Below are positions 24,354 to 33,294 of a stretch of DNA of 33,413 nt, one piece after another. Under the pieces are notes generated by a model. The model was given only the letters and a program-made list of their open reading frames with translations, had not been told where the DNA came from and did not search any database. A program made the position numbers and the translations under genes. This DNA is from Pseudoalteromonas sp. NBT06-2 (GTDB taxonomy: Bacteria > Pseudomonadota > Gammaproteobacteria > Enterobacterales > Alteromonadaceae), in contig NZ_NQMR01000107.1 in NCBI RefSeq assembly GCF_002276045.1, positions 1 to 33,413 of the forward strand, in the 5' to 3' direction. The stretch's first letter is position 1. Every line of letters begins with the position of its first letter.

Positions 24354-26024
24354 ATGAAATTTAACAAACTTAGCTTAGCACTCATACTTGCTAGTACAAC
24401 ATTACTTAGTGCATGTGATAAGCCATCAAATGCATCAGTGGATAAGCCAGTTGCTACTACTGAGTTAATTGCAAGCTCACAAGATAGATTAGATATCTAT
24501 GCTACTGTCGCTTTAACAACAGACCTTTCTTCACTTTCTGATAATCAAAAGCAGATGTTAATTAAGCTCATTGATGCATCTAAAATCATGGATAATCTTT
24601 TTTGGCAACAATCCTTTGGTGAAAAAAAATCAGATTTTTTAGCTAAGATATCAAATGAAAAAGTAAGAAAATATGCCGATATTAACTATGGCCCTTGGGA
24701 TCGTTTAGATGGCGAAAAAGTTTTTTTAACAGGCTATGAAGAAAAGCCTTTAGGAGCCCAGTTTTATCCATCAGATATAACAAAAGAAGAACTAAACGAA
24801 GCCAAATTAGCAGATAAACAAGGTTTATACTCTATTGTTCGTCGAGATGAAAAAGGCACTTTATACTCAATTCCTTATTCAAAAGCATACGCAAAACAAT
24901 TATCAGAAGCAGCTGTATTATTAAAACAAGCATCAACTTTTGCTGATGATAAAGAGTTTGCTGATTATTTAAACTTAAGAGCTAAAGCTTTATTAACTGA
25001 TGATTACCAAATATCAGATTTTGCTTGGATGGCTATGAAAAATAATCCTATTGACGTCGTAATCGGTCCAATTGAAAACTACGAAGACCAATTATTCGGT
25101 TATCGTGCAGCATTTGAAGCCTATGTTCTAGTTAAGGATTTAGCTTGGAGTGAAAAATTAGCTAAATATGCAGCGTATTTACCAGAGCTACAAAAGAACT
25201 TACCAGTAAATAAAAAATATAAACAAGAAGTGCCAGGTTCTGATGCAGACTTAAATGCTTATGATGTAATTTATTATGCCGGTCATTCAAATGCAGGAAG
25301 TAAAACAATTGCAATTAATTTGCCGAATGATGAAGAAGTGCAACTAAAAAAAGGAACGCGTCGCTTACAACTTAAAAATGCCATGCAAGCTAAATTTGAC
25401 AAGATATTAGTGCCAATTGCACATCAATTAATTGTACCTGAGCAACGAGAAAACATTACTTTTAATGCCTTTTTTGCTAATACAATGTTCCATGAAGTTG
25501 CTCACGGTTTAGGGATTAAAAACACGTTAACCAATAAAGGCACTGTTCGCCAATCATTACAAGAGCATGCTTCTGCACTTGAAGAAGGTAAAGCTGATAT
25601 TCTAGGTTTATATATGGTGACACAACTTCTAAATAAAGGTGTGATCACTGAAGGTAAGCTTGAAGATTACTATACTACATTCTTAGCTGGTATCTTCCGC
25701 TCAGTAAGATTTGGCGCAAGCTCAGCTCATGGTAGAGCAAATATGATCCGTTTTAACTTCTTTAAACAAGAAGGTGCGTTTAGTCAAAATAAACAAGGAT
25801 TATATCAAGTAAATATGGATAAAATGGGTGCGGCAATGGCCAAGCTTTCAAGCCTTATTTTAACTTTACAAGGCAACGGTGATTATCAAGGTGTTGATAC
25901 TTTAGTTAAAGAGCAAGGTACAATAAAAGCAGAGTTGGCTAATAGCTTAGATAAATTAACAGCTGCTAATATTCCTGTTGATATTATTTTTGAACAAGGT
26001 GCTGATGTGTTAGGTCTTAAATAA
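24354..26024 (+). CDS. Lipoprotein metallopeptidase of the M49 (dipeptidyl-peptidase III) type
   Basis: A 556-residue protein with a lipoprotein signal peptide (lipobox LLSA-C21), so it is anchored to a membrane on the periplasmic or outer side. The zinc site is H380-E-V-A-H384 with the second motif E410-E-G-K-A-D415, the EExx(G/A)-type glutamate pair of M49. Other M49-like features are NYGPWDRLDG (111-120), GPIENYEDQLFGYRA (238-252) and a spacing of about 26 residues between the zinc motifs. Classical DPP III has a hexapeptide HExxxH; this has a pentapeptide HExxH as in some bacterial relatives. Likely zinc-dependent peptidase; whether it removes dipeptides is unknown. It lacks a clear ribosome site. 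Divergent from the HDOD gene. Confidence 0.82.
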   Translation: MKFNKLSLALILASTTLLSACDKPSNASVDKPVATTELIASSQDRLDIYATVALTTDLSSLSDNQKQMLIKLIDASKIMDNLFWQQSFGEKKSDFLAKISNEKVRKYADINYGPWDRLDGEKVFLTGYEEKPLGAQFYPSDITKEELNEAKLADKQGLYSIVRRDEKGTLYSIPYSKAYAKQLSEAAVLLKQASTFADDKEFADYLNLRAKALLTDDYQISDFAWMAMKNNPIDVVIGPIENYEDQLFGYRAAFEAYVLVKDLAWSEKLAKYAAYLPELQKNLPVNKKYKQEVPGSDADLNAYDVIYYAGHSNAGSKTIAINLPNDEEVQLKKGTRRLQLKNAMQAKFDKILVPIAHQLIVPEQRENITFNAFFANTMFHEVAHGLGIKNTLTNKGTVRQSLQEHASALEEGKADILGLYMVTQLLNKGVITEGKLEDYYTTFLAGIFRSVRFGASSAHGRANMIRFNFFKQEGAFSQNKQGLYQVNMDKMGAAMAKLSSLILTLQGNGDYQGVDTLVKEQGTIKAELANSLDKLTAANIPVDIIFEQGADVLGLK

Positions 26025-26029
26025 CGATA

Positions 26030-26063
26030 AAAAGGCCCTCTGGTATAAAATTGAACAGAGGGC
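26030..26063 (-). terminator. Intrinsic terminator of the HIT protein gene
   Basis: GCCCTCTG (26035-26042) and CAGAGGGC (26056-26063) pair over 8 bases with a 13-base loop; on the minus strand a C and five T follow. It lies just after the HIT gene stop and just after the converging M49 gene, so it may serve both. Confidence 0.7.
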
Positions 26064-26069
26064 AAACTG

Positions 26070-26465
26070 TTAAATATCAGCAAACTGATTAATGATTGTA
26101 CCAATCTGTTCATTTGAATAAGGTTTTGCTGGTAATTTACCCCAAACTGGCGCAGGCCACACAGCATCTGTTTTAAAACGCGCAATATGGTGAATATGTA
26201 ATTGCGGCACCATATTACCTATAGCTGCGACATTTAATTTATCTGGATTAAAAACCTCTTGAATTAATTTACTTAACATTGCAGACTCTTTGATAAAAAC
26301 AATTTGCTCTTGCTCTGATAAATCCACGATTTCTTTTAAATCATTTTGCCTTGGAACTAAAATAAACCAAGGGTACTGACTATCATTGAGCAGTAACACT
26401 TTACATAAAGGCCAATCGGCTAATTCGATACAATCTCTTTTTAATTCAGGTGCTAACTCAAACAT
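26070..26465 (-). CDS. HIT-family protein
   Basis: A 131-residue protein of the histidine-triad superfamily of nucleotide hydrolases and transferases. The triad region reads Q-L-H-I-H-H-I (about residues 88-94), so the first histidine is replaced by glutamine, a variant known in some HIT branches. The N-terminal part, LADWPLCKVLLLNDSQYPWFILVPR, is typical of short proteobacterial HIT proteins. The nucleotide substrate is unknown. It converges with the M49 gene; the 168 bases upstream, up to the S9 peptidase, hold no other gene. Confidence 0.85.
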   Translation of the reverse strand: MFELAPELKRDCIELADWPLCKVLLLNDSQYPWFILVPRQNDLKEIVDLSEQEQIVFIKESAMLSKLIQEVFNPDKLNVAAIGNMVPQLHIHHIARFKTDAVWPAPVWGKLPAKPYSNEQIGTIINQFADI

Positions 26466-26633
26466 AAGTAATTTCCATTTTATTTTATCGCTTTATCTTA
26501 CCGTTTATAGCATTTAGTTGCAGTGACTTTTTTATAGAGATATTATCGAATGCCGAATCACTGCTAGATGTCTATTTCTGTTGAATTTAGAAGTGACAAG
26601 GATATTAAAATCAATTATTTATAAGAGATAAAG

Positions 26634-28850
26634 ATGGGCAATAAAACCACGTTATTGAGTTTAACTCTGGCATTAACCAGTTTCACCATAAATGCTGAGC
26701 CGCTATCACTTGAAAGGTTATTTTCTGATCCGGGTTTATCTGGAAAATCTCCCGTTAAGTTAAAATTTTCACCAACAGGTGAACGCGTTACTTATCTTCA
26801 AGGAAAACAAGATGATTACAATCGTTATGACTTATGGGAATACAACTTAAAAGATAAAACTAATCGTTTGTTAGTTGACTCTAAAAATTTATTTTTAGGC
26901 CCTGAAACATTATCCAATGAAGAAAAAGCACGCCGAGAAAGACAACGTATATTTGGTAAAGGTATTTTAGAATATAAATTTTCCAAAGACGGTTCTGCGC
27001 TTTTATTTCCTTTAAATGGGGATTTGTATTATTACAATTTAGCTAAAAAGCAGAGTAAAAAACTCACAAACACACCCGAATTTGAAACCGATGCGCGTTT
27101 TTCTCCTAAAGGAAAATATGTATCATTTATCAGAGCTCAAAATATTTATGCGTTAAATATTGCGACAGGCAAAGAAATCAAGCTAACGACCGACGGTGGT
27201 GGCGTAATTAAAAACGGTATGGCCGAGTTTGTCTCACAAGAAGAAATGGGCCGTATGACAGGTTACTGGTGGTCAAATGACGAGTCTAAAATTGCTTTTA
27301 CGCGTATAGATGAAACACCTGTATCTGAAGCAATTCGCAATGAAATATATGCCGAAGAAGTTAAATTATTTAATCAAAGATACCCATTTACTGGTACCAA
27401 TAATGTCGATATACAGTTAGGTATTGTTAAATTAAATAATAGAAAAATCAGCTGGGTGGATTTAGGTAAAGAAAAAGACATTTATATTCCACGTGTTAAA
27501 TGGTTGCAAGATAGCAAAACCCTTTCTTATCAGTGGCAAAATCGCTCACAGCAAAAGTTAGAATTAAGAGCTTATGATACTAAAAGTGAAAAACAAAAAG
27601 TACTGTTAACTGAAACAAGTAATACTTGGATAAATTTACATAAAGAATTACGCTTTTTAAAAGATAACACACATTTTGTTTGGGCATCTGAACAGGATGG
27701 CTTTAAACACCTTTATTTATATAAGAATGATGGCACTTTAATACATCAAATAACCCAAGGTGATTGGATAGTTGATAGTCTACAAGGTGTTGATGAAAAG
27801 AAAGGCTTAGTCTATTTTTCTGGTCGTGCTGATTCAGTGCTTGAAAGCCATTTATATTCAGTACCATTAAAAAAATCAGGAAAAATAAAACGTTTAACTG
27901 AAAAAGGCCAATATCATAAAGTTGTAATGGCACAGGACTATAAATCATTTATTGATAGCAGCTCTTCAGTTAACCAACCTACATCGATAAGTTTACGTGA
28001 TAACAAAGGTAATTTTATCAATTGGTTAGAGCAAAACAAATTAGACGACAAGCATCCTCTGTCACCTTTTAGTACTGATTTAACAACGCCAGAATACGGC
28101 ATGTTAAAAGCTGAAGATGGCCAAACTTTACATTACCGTTTGTTCAAACCTAAAAACTTAGAAGTGGGCAAAAAATATCCTGTGATCGTAAATGTTTATG
28201 GTGGTCCACATGCACAGCGTGTAACGAATACCTGGCGTTTAAAAAATATGTATTTTCAGTACATGGTACAACAAGGTTATATTATATTTCAGTTAGATAA
28301 CCGTGGTTCATATAATCGTGGTAAAGCTTTTGAAGATCCGATTTATAAACATTTAGGTAAACCTGAAGTGATAGATCAAATTAAAGGCGTTGAGTTTTTA
28401 CGTACTTTAGATTTTGTTGATGCTAATCGCATTGGTATTTATGGTCATAGTTACGGGGGCTATATGGCGCTTATGGCGATGTTTAAAGCGGGTGACTACT
28501 TTCAAGCAGGTGTTTCAGGTGCCCCTGTAACAGATTGGAATTTATACGATACCCACTATACAGAGCGTTACTTATCTCACCCAAAAACAAATGCTGAAGG
28601 CTATGAAGCAAGTAATGTTTTTGCCTATAGTGAAGGCTTAAAGGGGCCACTTATGATTTATCATGGTATGGCTGATGATAATGTTTTATTTACCCATGCT
28701 ACTAAGGTATTTAAAAAGTTACAAGACCAAGCACTACCATTTGAAATGATGACTTACCCAGGCTCTAAACATAGCTTAAGAGGTAAGCAAGTACAAACAC
28801 ACTTACATAAAACAATTACAAACTTTTTTGACCGTCACTTCAAAAAATAA
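26634..28850 (+). CDS. Dipeptidyl-peptidase IV-type serine peptidase (S9 family)
   Basis: A 738-residue exported peptidase that should remove N-terminal dipeptides, usually with proline second. After a signal peptide (about 1-21) comes a beta-propeller (about 40-480) with the substrate-binding glutamate pair E203-E204 in FVSQEEMGRMTGYWWS, the DPP-IV hallmark. The alpha/beta-hydrolase domain has S606 in GHSYGGYM, D681 in HGMADDNVLF and H713 in SKHSLRG; NVYGGPHAQRV (520-530) shapes the oxyanion region. The start has a GAGA site. A strong terminator follows. It likely works in the periplasm on imported peptides. Confidence 0.94.
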   Translation: MGNKTTLLSLTLALTSFTINAEPLSLERLFSDPGLSGKSPVKLKFSPTGERVTYLQGKQDDYNRYDLWEYNLKDKTNRLLVDSKNLFLGPETLSNEEKARRERQRIFGKGILEYKFSKDGSALLFPLNGDLYYYNLAKKQSKKLTNTPEFETDARFSPKGKYVSFIRAQNIYALNIATGKEIKLTTDGGGVIKNGMAEFVSQEEMGRMTGYWWSNDESKIAFTRIDETPVSEAIRNEIYAEEVKLFNQRYPFTGTNNVDIQLGIVKLNNRKISWVDLGKEKDIYIPRVKWLQDSKTLSYQWQNRSQQKLELRAYDTKSEKQKVLLTETSNTWINLHKELRFLKDNTHFVWASEQDGFKHLYLYKNDGTLIHQITQGDWIVDSLQGVDEKKGLVYFSGRADSVLESHLYSVPLKKSGKIKRLTEKGQYHKVVMAQDYKSFIDSSSSVNQPTSISLRDNKGNFINWLEQNKLDDKHPLSPFSTDLTTPEYGMLKAEDGQTLHYRLFKPKNLEVGKKYPVIVNVYGGPHAQRVTNTWRLKNMYFQYMVQQGYIIFQLDNRGSYNRGKAFEDPIYKHLGKPEVIDQIKGVEFLRTLDFVDANRIGIYGHSYGGYMALMAMFKAGDYFQAGVSGAPVTDWNLYDTHYTERYLSHPKTNAEGYEASNVFAYSEGLKGPLMIYHGMADDNVLFTHATKVFKKLQDQALPFEMMTYPGSKHSLRGKQVQTHLHKTITNFFDRHFKK

Positions 28851-28869
28851 GTTAATTTAACTTTGAACC

Positions 28870-28897
28870 AAGCCAAGTCTCATCGCTTGGCTTTTTT
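28870..28897 (+). terminator. Intrinsic terminator of the S9 peptidase gene
   Basis: AAGCCAAG (28870-28877) and CTTGGCTT (28886-28893) pair perfectly around an 8-base loop, followed by four more T, 20 bases after the stop codon. Confidence 0.9.
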
Positions 28898-28923
28898 ATG
28901 CCTGAACTTTACTTTCCTGATAT

Positions 28924-29084
28924 GATACCAATACGAGTAAGTTAGTGATCAAGTTTTAATAAGGATAAATTTTCAAGAACAAGGCGCTTGATTAAATAAT
29001 AGCTGGCTATTAGGATTGAAAGCAACGATGTATTGGAATATTCAGCTTATTTAAAGTGAGTATTTACTTATTAATATTTGTATT
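28924..29084. repeat. Inverted-repeat element, about 161 bp
   Basis: The ends GATACCAATACGAGTAAGT (28924-28942) and ACTTATTAATATTTGTATT (29066-29084) are imperfect inverted repeats of 19 bases (about 14 pair). No coding capacity. I recall similar blocks (CAAGGCGCTTGATTAAATAA, GAATATTCAGCTTATTT) as dispersed repeats in Alteromonadales, but cannot verify this. It starts 26 bases after the S9 terminator. Confidence 0.45.
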
Positions 29085-29108
29085 AATTATTCCAACCTAA
29101 AAACTGTT

Positions 29109-29358
29109 TATACCATTTCCGTTAATAAATAGATCATTCAGTGAGTGTTCAAAACGCTTTAGGCAATGCATTGGTTCCAAACAATGATATATCAATAACG
29201 CAGTATAGCTCTCTTTGAAACTCGCCTAAAAGGAGCTTTTGAGGATTTAAAGTTCGTTGTTATGCCAGTTCAAAAAGGAGTAATTAATTCACTGACATTC
29301 CTAGAATTGTAAAACCTCATAAGCTCTGTGTGGTCACTTAATTATCGGAATTGGTATA
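29109..29358. repeat. Miniature inverted-repeat element (MITE-like), 250 bp
   Basis: The ends TATACCATTTCCG (29109-29121) and CGGAATTGGTATA (29346-29358) are inverted repeats with two mismatches, and weaker pairing continues inward. The interior shares ordered blocks with the element at 383-647 (GCTTTAGGC, GCATTG, ATCAATAACGC, TTCGTTGTT, GGAGTAA, ACCTCA). No transposase. Together with the preceding element it fills the 541-base gap between the S9 and M17 peptidase genes. Confidence 0.6.
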
Positions 29359-29391
29359 AAAGAGCTTAATAGACCATTAATAAATGTAAAT

Positions 29392-30936
29392 TTATTTAAT
29401 ATAAGTCGCAAATAAACTCGCAACAGATGCAGCCGTAGGTTTACCATGCTGCCAATCACCACCTTCAACTCCACTACCCGCAATATCGATATGCACATAT
29501 GGGAGTGGCTGTTCTGAATCATTCCCATGTTTGTCTAAACCAGATGCAATCGCTAAAAATGCCATCGGAAATTGGTGACCACGTGCTGTTACAGCAGAAG
29601 GCGCATTATTACTTGAAAGTACATCATCAGCTAACGTATGCGGCTGGATAAAGTCATAATCTTCTCGACGAGAACGTGAAATTTCAGCACCATCAGCCCA
29701 TAAATCACCTGTTAGTGATATCTTTTGCGATACTTTATTCGCTCTTGCTGGGCCATTTTCAACAAGTGCCGTATATGGACCCATAGCGCGTGCAGCATGA
29801 CCAGTAAGTGTCGCAACTGTAAATATTTCAGGGTTTATTTCAGTCTTTGCTAAATCTTTAATTTCACTTAATAAATCACCCATAGCTAAACGACCTTCCG
29901 CATCAGTATTACCAATGCGAACGCGTACACCTTCACGGGTAGTGATAATTTCATCTGGTACAAAACAATCTGAACCAATAGAATTACGAACCACAGTTAA
30001 AAAGGCAACAACTTTAACACCTTTCGCTTGATAATCAGATACAGATTTAACAAAACCAGCTACAGATGCCGCACCGCCTTTATCGCGGCTCATGCCAGAC
30101 ATATGACCGCCGACTTTTAAATCGGCACCACCTGTATCATAAACGAGACCTTTACCTACGAACATCAGTGTTTTATGAATCTCACCTTCTGGTGTATAAG
30201 TTAATTTAACAACACGTGGTTGGTGGCGCACAACAGGAATAGATGCACGCGCAACCGTTGCCATCATGGGATAGTTTTTATTGATCACATCAAAATCTGA
30301 AATTACTTCAACTGCAACATTTGAATCTACAAACAAAGCTTCACAATACTGAGCAAATCTTGGTGGTGCCATACGCTCAGGTTCAGTGCCACATAAATCG
30401 CGGGCAGCATATTGACCTGCTGAAATAGCACTCGCGTAATCACATACTTGTTGCGTTGCTCCCACTAGACCAATTGTTTGTACTGGCTCTATTGATTCAC
30501 CAAAATGCTCTCTCGCTTCTAATGGCTGCCATAATGCTTGACATGCACCTAGGTAAGATACAGTTAATGCATGTTCATATAATTCACTTGATGGTTTATC
30601 AGCTAAGAAAATTACTGGGTTAATACTACCTGAGGCTTTTGCTTCATTGATGGCTTTTTTTGTCGCATCGAAATAACGCCTAACATCATCGTAATCACGA
30701 TTTAAGTTACCCGTCGGTACTAAAATTAAACGCTTACCTGGTACAAACTCACATATAGTGACAACAACTTGATTACCAACACGTGCATCAATTGCACTTA
30801 ATTGTGTTGTTGCTTGAACAAGAGCTTCATTTTTAATTTTAGAGAAATCATCAGCAATAATAATCAATGAATCATAGTGTGCGTTATTTAAAGCGTCATC
30901 TAAATTTGAAATTGGATTTGGGCTTGGAAATGCCAT
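29392..30936 (-). CDS. Leucyl aminopeptidase family (M17) metallopeptidase
   Basis: A 514-residue cytoplasmic aminopeptidase with two catalytic metal ions. Motifs in order: VGKGLVYDTGGADLK (metal-binding lysine and aspartate), MSRDKGGAASVAGF, and the signature NTDAEGRLAMGDLL, with the C-terminal HIDIAGSGVEGGDW. An N-terminal regulatory-type domain of about 160 residues precedes them. It is a relative of PepA and PepB; the exact subgroup is unclear. It lies on its own, 137 bases downstream of the dinB remnant. Confidence 0.92.
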   Translation of the reverse strand: MAFPSPNPISNLDDALNNAHYDSLIIIADDFSKIKNEALVQATTQLSAIDARVGNQVVVTICEFVPGKRLILVPTGNLNRDYDDVRRYFDATKKAINEAKASGSINPVIFLADKPSSELYEHALTVSYLGACQALWQPLEAREHFGESIEPVQTIGLVGATQQVCDYASAISAGQYAARDLCGTEPERMAPPRFAQYCEALFVDSNVAVEVISDFDVINKNYPMMATVARASIPVVRHQPRVVKLTYTPEGEIHKTLMFVGKGLVYDTGGADLKVGGHMSGMSRDKGGAASVAGFVKSVSDYQAKGVKVVAFLTVVRNSIGSDCFVPDEIITTREGVRVRIGNTDAEGRLAMGDLLSEIKDLAKTEINPEIFTVATLTGHAARAMGPYTALVENGPARANKVSQKISLTGDLWADGAEISRSRREDYDFIQPHTLADDVLSSNNAPSAVTARGHQFPMAFLAIASGLDKHGNDSEQPLPYVHIDIAGSGVEGGDWQHGKPTAASVASLFATYIK

Positions 30937-31073
30937 AAAAAATACCTAAGAAATGAACGAGAAAAGCAGTATAGCAGAAAAATAAATGCCCCCAAATTTA
31001 CACTCTCAAATTTTAAAACTAGGTATACCTATCCTGTAAACCTAGCTAAACAGGGTTAATTACGATTTTAAAC

Positions 31074-31769
31074 CTAACAATCAAAACTCAACTGCTCTTC
31101 TGGCTTTTTATCTAGTTTAATGCCTACCCCAACACCTAATAGCCTAACACCTTTATATTTACCTCTAGCAAAAGCCTTTTTTAATAAACCGTTGAATACG
31201 TCAATAGATAAACCATCTGACACTTGATCGGTAGTAGTTGATACAAAATCTGAAAATTTCACCTTAACGCTTAATTTACTAATACTTGTAGTTAAGTTTT
31301 GCTTCTCTAGTCTTTTTTGTAATTCACCTAAAAGACCTGGTAATTTATTTAAGCATGCTTGCTCTGTATCTAAATCAAATTCATAAGTATGTTCAACACT
31401 TAAAGATTTTCTCACCCGTTCTGTATGTACTTTACCTTCATAATTCCCTGCACACTTTTGATACAAGTCATAGCCAAAGTTACTTAATGTACGTAGCATC
31501 CAATCTTCGCCTTTATCTAATACATCTTTACCCGTTTTAAGTTGTAAAGCAGATAAACGCTCAAGTGTTACTTTTCCTACACCAGGAATTTTACCCAAAG
31601 GTAAAACCTCTAAAAATGCCGGTATTTTATCTGGGGTGATAATACATTGACCATTTGGCTTATTTTCATCGCTAGCAATTTTAGCAACAAACTTTATTGA
31701 AGAAACTCCAGCAGATGCTGTTAAACCTGTTTTCTCAAATATTTTTTGTCGTATATCTTGCGCCATTAA
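31074..31769 (-). pseudogene. dinB: 3' remnant of dinB (DNA polymerase IV)
   Basis: The C-terminal two thirds of a Y-family DNA polymerase: the end of the palm (TASAGVSSIKFVAKIASD, NKPNGQ), the thumb hairpin LGKIPGVGKVTLERLSAL, the little finger ending GVRLLGVGVGIKL, and a last EQLSF that resembles a sliding-clamp motif. By comparison with E. coli DinB about 120 N-terminal residues are missing, including the D-M-D and S-L-D-E catalytic motifs. The sequence stops at the end of the insertion sequence at 31770. An ATG at 31766 could start a 230-residue fragment, which would have no polymerase activity. Confidence 0.9.
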
Positions 31770-32736
31770 TGTCGCCTGACCATCGACTTGGATTGGATGA
31801 TTTCGCTTTGTTATATACTAATTTACGGTTTGCTAATATTACCATGTCTTTGCCAGTGTGACGTTCATTAGGGGTGGTGAATTTGATTCCACTGTGGCGA
31901 TGCACAACATTATACCATTGTACAAATCCACTCACCCAACACCTTGCTTCACTTATATCAGCAAAGGGTTTTTCCGGATACTCTGGCCGATATTTCAAAG
32001 TACGAAATACTGATTCTGAATACGGATTATCATTACTCACTGATGGCCGGCTAAACGATGGCACTACACCTAACTCTTGAAGCGTTGCCAGCATTGTTGC
32101 ACCTTTCATTGGGCTGCCGTTATCTGAATGCAACGTAACTTGGTTACGTTTGATTTTCTCTCGCTGGCATATGTCGGTCATCAAATCAGCGGCTAATTCA
32201 CTTAACTCTTCATGATGCGTTTGCCAGCCAACAATCTTTCGGCTGTAAATATCAATGACGAGATACAAATACAAAAAGATACCTTTAACCTGTGTTGGCA
32301 AATAAGTTATGTCCCAGGTATAAATTTGATTAGGTGCTGTTGCCGTTAATGCTCTTGGTTTATTAACTTGACGAGCGGGTTTACTTTTTTCCCGATGCTT
32401 TAATTGATTATGTTCGTTTAATACGCGATAAAAACGGGCTTCTGAGGCAATATAAACACCTGTATCCGCTAATCTCGGTACTATCTGACATGGTGGTAAG
32501 TTCGCGTATTCTGGCTCATTTGCGATTTTAATAATGCGCTGTCGCTCTAGCTCGGTTAATTTATGCTTAGGGCTATGCTGAGGCTCTAGACGACCATCTT
32601 GTTTAATCGGATTTCCATTCCACCGCTGAAACGTCTTGCTACTGATACCAATGATATCACAGGCGTTTTCTTGTTTGGCTCCCGAATTACATGCTTCGGT
32701 GATTAACGTGATAATGTCTATTCGTTCGTTGCTCAT
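31735..32736 (-). CDS. IS3-family transposase, OrfB (DDE catalytic part)
   Basis: A 333-residue integrase-core protein. A HTH_21-like region (about 60-115) precedes the DDE triad: D142 in TWDITYLPT, D205 in LHSDNGSP and E241 in NPYSESVFRTLKYRPEYP with the following lysine typical of IS3. It overlaps orfA by ATGA, so it may be made by translational coupling or by frameshifting. The frame does not stop inside the element: its last 11 or so codons and the TGA at 31735-31737 belong to dinB DNA, read in another frame. The element looks otherwise intact. Confidence 0.92.
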   Translation of the reverse strand: MSNERIDIITLITEACNSGAKQENACDIIGISSKTFQRWNGNPIKQDGRLEPQHSPKHKLTELERQRIIKIANEPEYANLPPCQIVPRLADTGVYIASEARFYRVLNEHNQLKHREKSKPARQVNKPRALTATAPNQIYTWDITYLPTQVKGIFLYLYLVIDIYSRKIVGWQTHHEELSELAADLMTDICQREKIKRNQVTLHSDNGSPMKGATMLATLQELGVVPSFSRPSVSNDNPYSESVFRTLKYRPEYPEKPFADISEARCWVSGFVQWYNVVHRHSGIKFTTPNERHTGKDMVILANRKLVYNKAKSSNPSRWSGDINGARYTTKNI

Positions 32737-33294
32737 AGTGAGCTGTCCTCGTCGTTTCCCCAGATTTCGTTGACTTTTTTTTGGAGAACTAGCAAGGCTG
32801 CGGTTTCCGCTAACGCTTTATCTTTACGGTTTAATTCTTTTTTTAACGCTTTATTTTCATGCTTTAAATTTTTAACTTCATTACGTGAAGCTGGCTTATT
32901 ATCTGACTGACTTGCGTTGGCAAAATCAAGCTTCCACTGCACTACATGGTGAGGGTAAATGCCTTGTTCACGACAATGCTCACTTAGTGCTTTCTCATCC
33001 AGTACCGCACAACTTATGATCATGTTTAAGCGTTCTTCTAATGTCCAATCCTGAGGACGTTTTTCTTTATTCATGCGACTGACTTTGTTAAATGAAATGG
33101 TTTCTAGTTCTTGATTTTTTGCTTGCAGCGTCCAGCGGGCTAAGGATGACAAACCTATACCTAATGAATCTGCTACTTCTTTTAAGGTTACATTATCCTG
33201 CCTATTTAATGCTTTTTCTACTGCTTGTTTTTTAAATGATTGAGAAAATCTCGGACTCATCTTAATTACCTCTAACTAAAAATTAGAGGCGACA
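31770..33294 (-). mobile_element. IS3-family insertion sequence inserted in dinB
   Basis: About 1525 bases holding orfA and orfB. Both ends read TGTCGCCT inward (31770-31777, and the complement at 33287-33294), then diverge. The 3-base flanks are TAA and ACT, so no target duplication is seen, and the right flank does not encode the missing 5' part of dinB. The boundaries come from these short terminal matches and from the dinB homology limit, and could shift by some bases. Confidence 0.75.
32733..33260 (-). CDS. IS3-family transposase, OrfA (DNA-binding part)
   Basis: A 175-residue helix-turn-helix protein. It carries two HTH segments, about 5-45 (KKQAVEKALNR...LKEVADSLGIGLSSLARW) and 72-115 (TLEERLNMIISCAVLD...HCREQGIYPHHVVQWK), then a coiled-coil region (about 128-165) that probably mediates multimerisation. 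This two-HTH form is longer than the usual 100-residue OrfA and matches the IS subgroup whose OrfB is shown downstream. Stop and start codons overlap as ATGA. Confidence 0.9.
   Translation of the reverse strand: MSPRFSQSFKKQAVEKALNRQDNVTLKEVADSLGIGLSSLARWTLQAKNQELETISFNKVSRMNKEKRPQDWTLEERLNMIISCAVLDEKALSEHCREQGIYPHHVVQWKLDFANASQSDNKPASRNEVKNLKHENKALKKELNRKDKALAETAALLVLQKKVNEIWGNDEDSSL

Noticed and set aside
25886..26185. 99-codon minus-strand frame across the M49 and HIT gene ends
   Set aside because: It overlaps two well-supported genes and the terminator between them.
27703..27948. 81-codon open frame on the minus strand within the S9 peptidase gene
   Set aside because: Antisense shadow of the propeller domain, with no supporting signal.
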